A DNA stretch of 64,000 bases from Salvator merianae (taxonomy: Eukaryota; Chordata; Lepidosauria; Squamata; Teiidae), in contig QVOM02000025.1 of NCBI GenBank assembly GCA_003586115.2, positions 50,505,479 through 50,569,478 of the forward strand. The letters are read 5' to 3'. The position numbers and the translations under genes were made by a program. Of this stretch, positions 35,516 to 47,660 are shown in pieces (positions within the stretch are counted from its first letter, which is position 1; every line of letters begins with the position of its first letter). The notes below the pieces were generated by a model. It saw only the letters and a program-made list of their open reading frames with translations, was not told the DNA's origin and did not search any database.

Positions 35516-36675
35516 AGTTTAAGGGATTCCACTGTGTTCTACAGAGTCACCCAGCTAGCTTAATGTTTTAAAACCTACTTGTGAAGATTTCAGTGAGTCC
35601 ATAGCTGGGTTCGCTAGTCCCCAATAAAACCAGTACTCTCAGTATGGCTCATAACACTTGTTAGGACTGCTGCCCACTCTGTCACTGCAAGAGCTGAAAC
35701 CTTAATGCCCACTGCTACATCTCTTCTTCTGCAGGGGTCCACTATGTTTTCTTTGCAACAAGGACTGAATTTTGTGCACTGTGTGTGTGGGTTCCAGAGA
35801 GCTACAGGTTCCAAAATCACTCCAGAGACAAGACTCAAACTCACTATCCACTCTTGCTGTGTAACATTCCAGTGTACCATTGCTATAACGGCTAACTGTG
35901 AGTCAGACATATAATTTAACTTGCTTAATGTCTTGTGAGGCTGAGTCCTTGATGCAAGGAAGACTGATTAACTTACTAATTTCCAGGACCCTATACCTTG
36001 CTTTGATGGTAATAAGAGATAAGAACTTAGTCAGAGTGCTGGGACTTCTGTCTACTCTTTAAGCCTGTTACTCTGAACATTACAACCCTCCTCCTAGCTT
36101 GTGCATAAGAGAGTGTTTGTGCTTTGATACTTTTGCTCACCCCTGGGAAGATTTTTTCTGAACAAGAATAGACCTCAGGAAAGTTATATTTCCCCTGTTA
36201 TCCAAGTTAGTTGCCTTTCTTCCTCTTTCCACTGCTTCCTTTCTTAATTCACATCCAAAATTCCCTATTCCCCTTCTCCCCTCCCCCATTTTTAAACCTA
36301 TATTTTAGTTAAATAAACTCTTTCTCAAGTGAAAAAGGGAGATTGTGGCTTGGTGTGGTAACCCCAATTCATTTGGGGGGCAAGCAGATAGTATGTGGGG
36401 ACCAGCAATTGATGAGATTTGATCAAGGAGAATCAAGGCTGAAGAGTTAATTGAATTGAGAGTGCTGATTTACAGCACCACCTGTACCAGATACAAAAGT
36501 GTTTAGAACTTCGAATTCAGCCCACCCACGTTAACAACCAAATTCTGATTAGTCTGGAAAATCCCCACACAGTATGCATTGTTTAGTTTGTCTCTTTCCA
36601 ATTCTTTGCTTGCTTAATTGAGCACTCTGCTCAGTAGCTTAATTGACAGTAGAATATGTGTTGTATTTCTGGCTG
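35516..36675. other. Unassigned sequence
   Basis: No gene was found. AATAAACTCTTTCTC at about 36313-36328 followed by TTGGTGTGGT looks like the 3' part of some LTR, but no matching start or second copy was found, so it is not called. Confidence 0.3.
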
Positions 36676-36952
36676 GAGTTAGAGAAAAAAAAATGAGAGG
36701 AGACATAATAGCTTTCTTTAAATGTCTAAAGGGCTGTCATACTGCAGTGGGTTCAGTCCTATTCTCACTTTCACAAGGAGAAAGTACTAGAAGCAATAGG
36801 ATGAAACTACAAGGGGGGGGGGCAACTTTCTGACAGTAAATGCAGACAGTCAGTGGAATAGGTTGCCACAGGAGATAGTAAGCTCTCCTTCACTGGAAAT
36901 CTTCAACCAGAACCTCAACAGTCATCTGTCTGGGATAGTTAAGTGAATCCAG
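36676..36952 (+). pseudogene. CR1 ORF2 extreme C-terminus, broken
   Basis: About 50 codons are readable in frame to a G-run at 36813-36821. There the reading frame is lost relative to the intact copy (which reads KLRGSRYRLDIRKNF), and the remaining C-terminal residues continue in another frame up to the QEIVSSPSLEIFN-like segment. Only the tail region beyond the reverse-transcriptase domain is present, with no catalytic residues. Confidence 0.7.
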
Positions 36953-37022
36953 CATTAAGCCGGGGGTTGGACATAACCACTTTGGAGGTTCTTTCCAACT
37001 CTATGGCTCTATGATTCTATGA
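36676..37022 (+). mobile_element. CR1 3'-end fragment
   Basis: Matches the last ~350 bp of the two long CR1 copies: ORF2 C-terminal codons (a reading with MRGDIIAFFKCLKGCH), then a CAGTGGAATAGGTTGCCACA block, a GGGGGTTGGACATAACCA block and a tail ending TCTATGGCTCTATGATTCTATG. Severe 5' truncation and a 3' tail of ATTCTATG-like octamers are typical of CR1. Confidence 0.85.
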
Positions 37023-39280
37023 AATGCATGGGGAGAAAGTAAAAAGAGGGAATAAGAAATATCCATGAGGCAACTTGGCATTAGGCTAATGTCACTGAAC
37101 ATCATGCTATGCATTCTGATCACAGTCAAGAGAGCAGGGTGCAGGAGGAAGTCAGGGAAATAACTTTGTTCATCTGTTGCCACATGTAGCAGCATGCCAT
37201 ATGGTTTGCAGAGATCATTTGTATCACAATACTATTTCACAAGCTGAGATGGTTCACAGTAGGGAGGCACTTCCTTACATTATTTTTCATCAAAGAGTTA
37301 TACTTTTGCCCATCTGAATAGTGTCATTAGACTACTAATTTACACTTTGATAAAAAGGGTCAGAAGTACTCCATTTTGTGATGATCTGATATTAGATTGA
37401 AAAAGAAAATTTTAATAAGTGCTGTAATTTGCCACTGCCCTACTATTATCCACTGCTTTTTGAATTAGATAGTTTATAAGGCATGTGTGCGTGCACACAC
37501 ACACACACACACACACACACAATTTCCCGTGTATGGTCTATTTCAAGAAGTTAAGTTTTTACAGTTTTAAAGAATTCCTGGCCTTTCATGGACTCAGTCT
37601 TCAAATTTATCTGTCAATTTAGGGGGAAAAAAAGTTTCAAACATAGGAGTTCAAATGTCAATTAAAACATTCCCCACCAATTATTTTGCTGTTAGAAAAC
37701 TAATGAAAATAGAACTTGTGAGTTATAGAAGTATCTGTGAAAGATCTACATGGCACTTTTATTTTATTTATTTATTTATTATATATTCTAAGATACATGG
37801 TTGATTCAACTAACATATGTTACAGCATGCCACTTTACATGAGACTGATATGGAAAAATAGTTATAGAATGGTATAAGAATAGATGCATACCTAAAGAAA
37901 GAACTTCCTCATAAGATCAAAGGATGATTCCTCATGTTGTATGAATATGAAAGGCAAAAAAGTGAAGAGCCTTTCAACCCTTCTATGGTACCCATAGCCA
38001 CTAGTTCCCATTGACTGGATAACAAAACAGTGGAAATAAAGCTATACTTTTAATATTAGATACTCTAAAAATAGTTTTAACCATATGTTGCACTGATATC
38101 CAATGTAATTCTGTGGAAAGTTGTATACACACATCTTTCCTCTAACATATTTTTTCTATAGCACAGTTTTGCTTATATATAATTGATAAAATGCTATTAA
38201 AATTTCCTTGTATAATTCAAAACTCCAACACACAAAAACTATTATAGAAATCACTGCTGGCAATGTAAAGCTGACAGAGAGGAAGGAGTAATTATGTACC
38301 TTCCCCCAGTGTGATTTGTGTAATGTAGACATTTCCTGGAGTAGAACTACCATTTTAAGCAAAGGATGGTTACACATATGAATAAAAATGTATATCTATG
38401 TATGTTTCCCAAAGATTGGCATTATTCCAGTTCCAGAATTTATGGTCCTTCACCATTTTGTAGAAACAACTGAAATTTAAGATCCTGAAACATTCTATTC
38501 TGTTAGGCAATTCTTAATTTCATCCAGAAGTTTAGAATTTGAGGATCTGCAAATATGAGAGTACAGTGTTCTATTGTCAATGAAACCAGTAGTCAAGTGT
38601 TGTTAGGATTTTAATCCAAAAAAGAACTTTAAAAATAACTATATTGCTATGCTAAGTGGAATAAATTATTTGCAAATGATAGTGGAGACAATGAGGGGCA
38701 GTGGGGGCGACAAGGAGGAAATGAAAAGGTTACAGGGCTTTTCCCCAGGACAGTGAGGCTGCTCCAGCTCATCATGGTTCCTATAGGAGCCATTCCAGCT
38801 AGTGTGCTCCAGTTGCTGCAAGTGTGGAAATGGTTGTAAGCCTGAATAAGAGACCCAAAGGTTTTCCTTGGTGAAACAGCTTATAGTCTGAAAGCAACTG
38901 TACTAAGTTCATTGAATTAATGTGTCAGTAATTCGTTGGTAACATTTTTCTCTCTCATATACATTTGCAAGATGAGGAAGTACTATCTTGAGAATAAAAC
39001 CTGAGTGTTAAAGTAGACGAATGAAGATAAATAAATATCCTTGTTAGCTAAAAATACTGGTTCTATATATTGTCTGTGGAACTTGTCATGCATATAATCA
39101 GAAAATCCTCAAATATTAAGCAACCTAGTTTCTTTTAAATGTGTCTAATTAAGAGTTGCTTTCAATATCATCATCAGATTATCTTTCTTTTTCTCTATTA
39201 TCCCTGTAAACCTTTCATTCCTACTGCTCTGTTCTTTACTTGTTTCTCTCTAGTCCTGCCATGATTTTTCCCTAATCTCT
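37023..39280. other. Unassigned sequence; (CA)n at 37493-37520
   Basis: A GTGTGCGTGCACACACAC tract ends as a (CA)n run at 37493-37520, and a TTTA run lies near 37761-37779. No gene was found. Confidence 0.45.
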
Positions 39281-39725
39281 CAGGGCCTTTTTGCACTTTT
39301 CACTAGTGAGCATCTGTACACTCACTAGTTAAGTGTATCCACGCTGTGCAGAGGCCCTTGTGATTAGGAGTCAGCTACAGTGACTTCCAATTATTACTAG
39401 CTGTGGAACAAAAAATGTACCAGCTGTACCAGGAGTAGCTGTACCGGCCCCGGTATGCAGCGTTTGCACCCTGTTCCAGGTGCAAATGCTGTGCTGTGTG
39501 GTGCAGCTGTGGCTGTGGCTGCCCAGTTGCCATGGCAGCAGCTGGAAGTTCCCCACCTGCTGTCACGGCATGGGCCATCAACATTCACACTGCAAGTGCT
39601 GGAAGTCTGTTTCCAGAATGTTCCAGCCCTCATAGCGTGAATGGCTTTTGTGCTATGGGGGTCTGTTCCACCATGAAATGTTCACTTGAAAACATTCCAC
39701 AGGTGGACAGTGTGAAAAGGTCCTC
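39281..39725. mobile_element. MITE-like repeat, copy D3
   Basis: The left end CAGGGCCTTTTTGCACTT and right end AGTGTGAAAAGGTCCT are inverse-complement-like. Inside, 'CTGTACACTCACTAG' and the 'GCTGTGG' region match D1 (395-803), and the 'CACTGCAAGTGCTGGAAGTC' region matches D1/D2. It is locally GC-rich, which produces several overlapping frames of 60-110 codons with no domain. No TSD was confirmed. Non-autonomous DNA transposon is an inference from the ends. Confidence 0.55.
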
Positions 39726-39742
39726 AGAAAATATAGGTTTCT

Positions 39743-39784
39743 TGTCATCATCATCATCATCATCATATTACTATTATTATTATT
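39743..39784. repeat. (CAT)n-(TTA)n trinucleotide array
   Basis: ATC/CAT units pass into TTA units. Confidence 0.9.
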
Positions 39785-41132
39785 TTCCCTTCTACTCCTC
39801 TTCCCTTTTATACTGCTGTATCATGTGAGCTGGACAAACTTTGGTTGATACATGCCTAGTCTAACTAAAAATATCCCATTATCAATTATGCAGCCTTATC
39901 ATAGTGACTGGAATATGCTTGGAAGTGTTTTATCAATATTGGGGAAATATAGAAACAAACAAAACAGGTAATTGGACAAACTGAGTGGATTAAAAGAGGA
40001 TTATTCTAGATTGTGTCCACATCCTCATTTATGGGTTCTTTTCAGACCATGGTTCCTTTGTGTTATTTGTATAATTCTATCTAGAGCTATTAAGCACCAT
40101 GATTTGCAGTTTCTGCTGTGTGCTTTGGTTGTCCTATCCTTCTGCCCATTTCTTTGTGGATAATTCTGACATCTTGCAAATAATTCTGTTTACTGACTTT
40201 GTTTCATGTAGTTAAGTTTTATCAATACAGCCTGTTATGGATCACCTCACACTCACCTTTGCTTCCTTTTGTTAAGTAGATCACATAAAATCACTATCTA
40301 CAGTTTCCTTTCCAGAGAGTGATTATGGTAATCCAGTTCAACTGCTGAACTATCTTTTTAAGTGATTCTTAATCTCTTGGAAGGTTTCTCAAGTGAAACC
40401 ACCATTATAAACACATATAAAAATTACATATGAAAAGAAGAAAATAGTGACAATTTCTTATCAACAGAATCTAACAGAAATATATATTCATGTATTTTTA
40501 AATAGACTTTCTTGTTGATATTTGACCCATGCTTGTAACACAGTACTGGCGTGACACTACTTGTTTTGTGTTTATCCCCTAGAAAATGACGTATTGATTT
40601 TCTTCTATTGGTTCACCACTAAAGATTATAAAGGTTATAAACATGCTTTAGCACTGTAAACTTAGTAGTGTTGTAGTTTTAATGATAGGGCCTACAGGAT
40701 ACAACTAAGCAGGAAATTTATTCAGTTTGTACTTAGTGTACATCCTAAAGAGTTGACATGGACATGGAATAGTGTGGAATCTGCCTTGAAGAGGGAGAGG
40801 AAATCCAAAATAAGCATGTTAAAAATTAGTTCAGATTTTCAAAATTGAATCGAGACATTGTACAAATTATCTTTGTAAACTACTAAAACTTTGCTATTAC
40901 TTACTACTTTCTATTCAGGGAGCATTACCTAATGTTTCTGAAATATTTTAATGTTAGATTTTGACAAGTATTCTTCTTCTAAAATGACTTTCACTTTTGT
41001 AACAATATTTTAAGTCTATTTTTTTCCTTAAGTAATGTGTTGCTATGATTATATGCACAGAAGAAAATGTAGTTAAGAACACAGTCTTACACATCTTCTC
41101 AAAAGTGTGACCTATTGAATTCAATGGCATTT
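39785..41132. other. Unassigned AT-rich sequence
   Basis: No gene or repeat was recognised before the CR1 truncation point. Confidence 0.45.
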
Positions 41133-43082
41133 ACAATCTTTAACAATTCCTAAAATAAGAAAGAATGGCAAGCATCTAAAGAGAACAGGGTGGATGAACC
41201 CTGAACTTAATAACTTGCTAAAAAAAAAGAAGAAATGTTTAAAAAATTGAAAGAGGGGGACATATCAAAAGAAGAATATAATGTAATCTGCAGGAACTGC
41301 AGGATAAATGTCAGAAAGGCTAAAACTAAAAATGAATTGAGGATTACAAGAGAGGCCAAAAACAATAAAAAAGGGTTTGGGGGGTATGTCAGAAGCAAAA
41401 GAAAAGTCAAAGAAGCTATAGGACCTTTACAGGATGAGAAGGGTGATTTGGTCAAAAACGACATTGAGAAGGCAGAACTTCTGAACTCCTATTTTGCATC
41501 TGTTTTCTCTCAGAAAGGAAATGCAACATCAGTTGGCCTTCACTGTGCTGTTGAGGGAATAAGAGAATCAAGGCTCTGTATGGACAAGGAGAAGGTGAGG
41601 GAACATTTAGCTAACTTAAATGTATTCAAGTCTCCAGGTCCAGATGAATTACATCCTAGGGTGCTGAAGGAATTAGCCAATATAATTGCTGAACCACTCT
41701 CCGTGATATTTGAGAACTCATGGAGAACAGGAGAAGTCCCAGAAGACTGAAGAAGGGCGAATGTTGTCCCTATCTTTAAAAAAGGAAAGAAGGCTGACCC
41801 AGATAACTACAGGCCTATGAGCCTGACTTCAATACCAGGCAAGATCCTTGAACAAATCATTAAACAGCATATATGTGAGCACTTGGATGGGAATGCAGTA
41901 ATTAACCAGAGCCAACATGGATTTGTAACAAGGAAGTCATGCCAGACTAATCTCATTTCCTTTTATGACAAAATTACTGGATGGATTGATCAAGGAAAGG
42001 CTGTGGACATAGTATATCTTGACTTTAGCAAAGCATTTGACAAGATGTCTCATACTATATTTATTGAAAAAATGATCAAATATGGGATTGACAGGACAAC
42101 TGTTAGGTGGATTAATAACTGGCTTAGTGATCGTACTCAAAGAGTGGTCATAAATGGCTTCACGTCCAATTGGAAGACCGTCTCGAGTGGGGTACCGCAA
42201 GGCTCTGTCTTGGGCCTAGTGCTGTTCAACATTTTTATAAATGATCTGGATGAAGGAGTCAAGGGGATGCTGATCAAATTTGCAGATGACGCAAAGCTAG
42301 GAGGGGTTGCTAACACTAGGGAGGAGAAGGAGAGGATTCAAAATGATTTGGACACGCTTGAACAGTGGGCTGAAACTAACAGAATGACATTTAACAGGGA
42401 GAAATGCAAAGTTTTACATCTGGGTAAGAAAAATGATAATATCCAATACAGAATGGGAGAAATCTCGCTGAGCAGCAGCACATATGAAAAGGATCTGGGT
42501 GTACTAGTAGATCACAGATTAAACATGAGTCAACAGTGTGATGCAGCTGCAAAAAAGGCAAATACCATCCTGGGCTGTATCAAGAGAAGTATAGAGCCTA
42601 GATCACTAGAAGTAATTATCCCACTTTACTCTTCCTTGGTCAGACCTCATGTGGAGTATTGTGTCCAGTTCTGGGCACCCCAGTTTAAAAAAGACATTGA
42701 CAAACTGAAACAAGTTCAGAGAAGGGTGACCAAAATGGTGAGTGGTCTGCAAACCATGTCCTACGAGGAACAGTTAAAGGACCTAGGAATGTTTAGCCTG
42801 CAGAAGAGAAGACTGAGAGGAGACATGATAGCTGTTTTCAAGTATCTGAAGGGCTGTCACAGTGCAGAAGGATTGGCCCTATTCTCAATTGCACAAGAAG
42901 AAAGGACTAGAAACAATGGGATGAAACTTCGTGGGAGTAGATACAGGCTAGATATTAGGAAAAACTTTCTGACCGTAAGGGTAATCAGTCATTGGAACAG
43001 GTTACCACAGGAGGTGGTGGGCTCTCCTTCGCTGGAGGTCTTCAAGGAGAGGCTGGACGGATATCTGTCTGGGATGCATTAG
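41133..43082 (+). pseudogene. CR1 ORF2: reverse transcriptase and C-terminal region, nearly open
   Basis: From the ATG at 41235 the frame is open to 43082 except for one TGA at 41748-41750, where the other copy has TGG (W in PDDWRRANVV). A missing base in the A-run at about 41221-41228 separates the few upstream codons. Recognisable segments: VVPIFKKGKKADP and RPMSLTSIPGKI (RT motifs 1-2), QHGFVTRKSCQTNL, VYLDFSKAFD (motif A; Asp residues), SSGVPQGSVLG (motif B, about 42183-42215), and KFADDAK (motif C with the catalytic DD, about 42276-42296). A C-terminal region follows with [15 protein letters not shown] and [10 protein letters not shown]. In an intact element this enzyme copies the LINE RNA at a nicked target. 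The endonuclease domain is missing by truncation, so it is not autonomous. Confidence 0.92.
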
Positions 43083-43164
43083 TGAATCCTGCATTGAGCA
43101 GGGGGTTGGACTCGATGACCCTGGAGGTCCCTTCCAACTCTATGATTCTATGACTCTATGATTT
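41133..43164 (+). mobile_element. CR1 LINE, 5'-truncated (about 2.0 kb)
   Basis: Similarity to the longer CR1 starts abruptly at about 41133 (matching about 51505) and continues to the 3' tail TATGATTCTATGACTCTATG. It contains the reverse-transcriptase and C-terminal parts of ORF2 and the whole short 3' UTR. 5' truncation and a tail of short octamer-like repeats instead of poly(A) are CR1 hallmarks. No TSD is evident, as usual for CR1. It is better preserved in coding frame than the 49-53 kb copy over the same region. Confidence 0.92.
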
Positions 43165-43419
43165 AACGTGTAGATCAGAGTATATTTGAGTATAATCTAT
43201 CAGTTTTTAAAAGCTGCTATCAGAGACAGTAGTATAGACAATCTGTCATGAACATAAACAGTATAATAAATGTATATCTTGACTTGTAGCTGAAGGGAAA
43301 CAAGGGAACTTGGTTGTTATAGTCCTTACAGGGAATTTCTGTAGACATTGTAGACAGACACAAACAGAGACAGTGAAGTGAGAGAGAGAATAAGGACTAT
43401 ATGTATGTGTGTGTGTATG

Positions 43420-43421
<2 letters not shown>
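43165..43421. other. Short unassigned spacer
   Basis: Nothing is recognised between the CR1 3' end and the tetranucleotide array. Confidence 0.5.

Positions 43422-43464
<43 letters not shown>
43421..43464. repeat. (CTAT)n / GATA-type microsatellite
   Basis: About 11 CTAT units preceded by a TGTG tract. Confidence 0.96.
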
Positions 43465-43619
43465 GTAAATTCCATACCTATTTTAATGCTTCTAACTGCC
43501 TTTGTCAATTGGCAGAAAGATGGAAAAAAGAACGTCTATCAAAGCCTGCAGATTGTGTTTGGAGTGGAGGCAGTGATCCTTTTATTGGAAACTATTATTT
43601 TATCCTAGAAAAGCATTAA

Positions 43620-43926
43620 AAGGAGGCACGGTGGTGCAGAAGGCTAAGGCACTGATCTTTCAATAGAAGGATCGGAGTTCGAGGCCCTTGTCTGCCATGT
43701 AGAGGGAATGAGCACCCTCTATTGGCCTCTAGCTCCAGTCAACCTAGCTGTTCGAAAGCAAGCAGTTGCAAGTAGATGAATAGAGAGCATCACATTGTGT
43801 GATGCGGAAGATAGATAGATGTAAGGTTTCGGGCGAAAAATAACCTTGTAAGCCGCTTTGAGTCAGCTTCGGCCGAGAAAAGCGGGGTATAAAAACCAGA
43901 TTCTTCTTCTTCTTCTTCTTCTTCTA
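43620..43926 (+). mobile_element. tRNA-derived SINE with (TTC)n tail
   Basis: A ~280 bp body whose 5' part has a pol III-like A box (GTGGTGCAGAAGG, about 43631-43643) and B box (GGAGTTCGAGGCC, about 43674-43686) spaced as in tRNA-derived SINEs. The 3' body ends GTAAGCCGCTTTGAGTC..AAGCGGGGTATAAAAACC, a form common to squamate LINE-mobilised SINE tails, followed by about eight TTC units (43901-43926). Nothing supports a functional tRNA: the anticodon arm and 3' half are not tRNA-like. No TSD could be fixed. The family name is not certain; Sauria-type or a related squamate SINE is the best guess. Confidence 0.75.
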
Positions 43927-46900
43927 GCTGATCAAAATGCAACTTATTAAAATCAGAATGAAACAACCAAACACAGTTGCGATCTTTGACTATCAGACAC
44001 ATTTGGTTTTTTTTTTTTTTGGTTTTTTTTTGGCTTTTTGTATGGCTAGGGTAATTAGTTTGGCTGAATATCTAGCAGTCATGCAACCAACTGGAATTTC
44101 ATCCTTCCTTCACCACATTCATAGCAATGTTATATTCCACAAACCACTGTATTCCTCAGCTGATCACAAAATCAGTCCATAGTATTTCAGCTTAGAATAA
44201 TTATGTTGCAGGTGAAAGGGAAGACTTCATACCAAGATCCTGACTACTAATACTTCCAATTACTGCTTTAGAGACTTCTAGTAAGTTCAGTCACTTTGCA
44301 ACAAACTTTTCCAACCAGCATTAAAAATTCTTACTATCTAACACTTCACTGGATATCATAAATAGACTTGATGGAATTGGCAAGTCCTCAGGGAGGTCTC
44401 ACAAGCCTGGAGCACAGAAGTCTGTTTTTCATTTATCTTTCAAAAAGTTACAAAAAAAAAAAAAGGGTCCTCTATGAAGAAGATCTTCTTTCTTATGGTC
44501 ACCATCATCATCTGTCAGTATGGTGCCTTGAGGATGATATCACTTAGGACCTCCATGCATGAGCAGGTACTATGTATTAGGTAATAATAATACATAATAG
44601 GTTAATAGAGATATTTTATAAATGGATAATTTTATGCCAAGCACAATATGACAGTGAAGTTACTGGCTTCAATATGAAGTCTGTATCTCTCTCAGTTCTA
44701 TACTTCTAAAGTGCAAAGTAAATATGAGCACCTGACAAATTTATTTGCATTTTTTTCTTAAATGAAATGTTTGATGCTATTAAAGGTTATATGCTATTAT
44801 GGGCACACATAGGCACATAGAAAAGCTGATTATGGTCTTAGTGTTTAATGGGGTTGAGTTTTCAAATCGCATTTTCCCCAAATTGTATTGTGCTCTCAGA
44901 TATTTGAGAAAAGGTTATAAACTTTGTGAATTGAATTTCTTTGGGAGAAATCAGGCAGAAGAGAAAAGAAATTGGTCATAGATTAATATTTGCATTAAAA
45001 CAATCAAAGTCTGCTTTCCACAGAATAAATGAATTGCTCACATTGTAGTCAATGGGCCATTTCCTGTATTCTTTTATCAAGCATATTTTATACTGAAGAT
45101 AATTTAACTTTACACCACTAGTTTGTGTATCTCTGTTTGTTTTCATTTTATGAAATAAACTATCACAAGTTAATTAAGTTTCCCTGTGTAATTGCTTGAT
45201 AGAAGAGGGGCATGGTGCTTGTTTGATAGCTAGATGTTTTCTGTTCTGTTGGTGTCATTTCCAAATAAATCTTAGAAAGACTTGCCTACATTCTGGAATT
45301 CTACTGACTTAGTTGGAGCAATGTTTTGCTTCAATGTAAGCTGTGCCTCCATGTAATGGAAAAGATAAGACTCCTGATACAACAAAAGCTGGTTATTAAT
45401 ATATGTGTACATTTGAATGTGCAGAATTGTGAGTTCTAGTTGCTTTGCTCTGACATCTGCAGAGTGCAGTGACCACGTTGCTGTGTCAATGGGGCCACTG
45501 CCATGCAGGTGAGTTTGAAAGAAGAAAAAAATCTCATGTTGAAGTGACCCAGCTTCACCAATTCTAGCTGGACCCACAATAACCTCCCCTCTCTGGATAT
45601 CATATTTATGTGGGATATTTCTGGATCCTACTTGGAGGATAAGGAAACCTGAGCCTTGTGTTAGACACAATGGGATTCATTCAAAGATTAATGCTGCAGT
45701 GATTACCTTTGGTATCATAGCCATTTACTTAAGCAGATTTTGTTATTAACCAGATCTGGGGGGAAAATGACCTGGTGATTTAAGACTAACAGCTATAGTC
45801 TTTTCATTTGGAAATATTGCCTTGCATTACTGTCTCAAGTCATTTCAATCTGAAAGGAGAGTCCTAAAATATATTTTAGTGTTAACCTGGCATGGGAAGT
45901 CTATGTTTGCCTAATCAACATAAGCCCATCATCTTGTGAGAAGCACCCTGCCATCAGGCACTCTGGTTGTCAGAAATAAATTGATTATGTTAATTTTGCC
46001 AGTCTTTTCACCTTACTCCAAGTATGATCAGGTGTCCCAAGACTTATGTGACCCCTATTATTGTCCTTTTCCCTGCCTTGGATAGCACAGGGCCACTTCC
46101 TGATCATCCCTCTTGTCCTGCTCCACTCCCCCAGGGCACAAAAAGTCCCATAGTTACCCCTAGTTTTGTCCCAAAAGAGAGAGAAGACCTTAGTCATAAG
46201 TGCTGACCCCTTGGCACTCTGCTAAAGGGAGAACATGGCTTGCAAAAACACCCACCCCGGGTACCTTCCTTACTGCTCCCTTTCTTTGACAGAACAGAAG
46301 GACTAGATGAAAACTCCAGTGGTGAGATTTTGCCCAATTTCTTTCAGGTTTCTAATTGAGTCAGTGCTTTTAAGTGAGAGAAAGTGCAACGTTGGGAGGC
46401 TTTGTAAGGGATGGCATGGAGCCTGTGTGTAAGTACCAACTGAGACTAGTTGAGAATGAGAAGAGAGATTGAACAGTTTGGATTGTGGGCTTCAGCTGGA
46501 ATTCCTAGGCTGCCTCTGTTAGGGAATCCACCCATTTTTGCCACTCTCACTACCAAAGAAATGTCTGGTGCTACACTGAATGCAGGGAAATTTCTATCCC
46601 TTTTAAATTATCCTTGCTACTGAAGCTTGGGCTGAGGGACACCAATGCCACAGTACTTCGAAAACACCTTTAGGTATTCTAGATCAAGTGTCTGAACTGG
46701 ATTAACAACTTCCTATTTTCAGATCCACCCAGTAAATGGGACTACAGGCAAGCCCTGCCTCTCAAGGCCAATTATGTGACTTTGTATGCTGTGCATTCCG
46801 TGACTTTGGCCAAGCAGTGCAGTTTCTGTGTCAGAGTTGGCTGGCAACTTTGAACCAGTAACTGCATCCACTGTTCACCTTAAGGAGTCCTAGTGTGCTC

Positions 46901-47656
46901 CAGAGTCTCCTCCTGTAAAGAGCCTTTGCAGGTTGGTGAGCTGCAAAGAGCCTAGAACTGTCTAGCTTGCATTGGGACTAAGAACAAAATCCTTTCTGAG
47001 GTCAGCTTTCTAAGAAAAGCTGAGTGGACTCAATCTGTAATTCTCAAGGTTTTAGGCATGCCCTGCTTGGAGAAACCTCTGAAGGGTACCTTTCTTCAAT
47101 TACTTTTGCAACTTGGAGCAGCTTATTGGAACTTATTCTAAGTGTTGCAAGCCCATATCAGCTTCTAATGACACCAACAGTCTTACAGAGTTTGACACTT
47201 GTAGAAAAAAGGAAATCAGCCCTGAACCACCAAGACACTCTCAGTTAAGCAGGGTTCTCTAGGCAGCATTATTTGCTGTCCTCACACAGTCTCCCTCTCA
47301 TTGGAGAGAGCAGCATTCACCTCAACAAAACATCTGCCTGAAGTGTCAACCTGCTTTTAGTCTATTGAAAAGTTTCAAGCATCATTAAGGTGTCAAGTGC
47401 TGTTTCAGTACTGAGTTTATATTCCTGTATTGGCTCCAATAGTGTATTAAAAAGATCATTTTTGTCCTTGACATTTTCATAATGAAAAAAAAAAAAAAGT
47501 TATTTGTTGGAAATTTCTGGCAAGTTTGGGCTCCCACTTTGTTCCCCCTTCCTTCAGCATCCACACCAGCTATTTGTGAAACCAACCCCATTGACCTGAG
47601 ATCCCAGTTCAGTAGAATGGATACTAATTTCCCCAGTACAAGTCAGTTCATGTAAC
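43927..47656. other. Unassigned sequence
   Basis: 3.7 kb with homopolymers (T-run 44008-44031, A-run 44451-44464, A-run 47485-47498) and one 132-codon minus-strand frame at 45272-45670 without a recognisable domain. The 46000-47300 part is somewhat more GC-rich and could be an old, unrecognised repeat. No gene was called. Confidence 0.4.
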
Positions 47657-47660
47657 ACAC

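Noticed and set aside
36300..36420. LTR 3' end with primer-binding site
   Set aside because: The AATAAACTCTTTCTC phrase is suggestive, but no partner LTR, start or second copy was found.
39397..39828. GC-rich overlapping frames at 39.4-39.8 kb as an exon or CpG-island gene
   Set aside because: Explained by the interior of MITE-like copy D3 and a trinucleotide array.
43620..43700. A functional tRNA gene
   Set aside because: Only A- and B-box-like words are present; it is the head of a SINE.
45272..45670. 132-codon minus-strand frame as a gene or retrocopy
   Set aside because: No domain or recognisable protein; an isolated chance-length frame.
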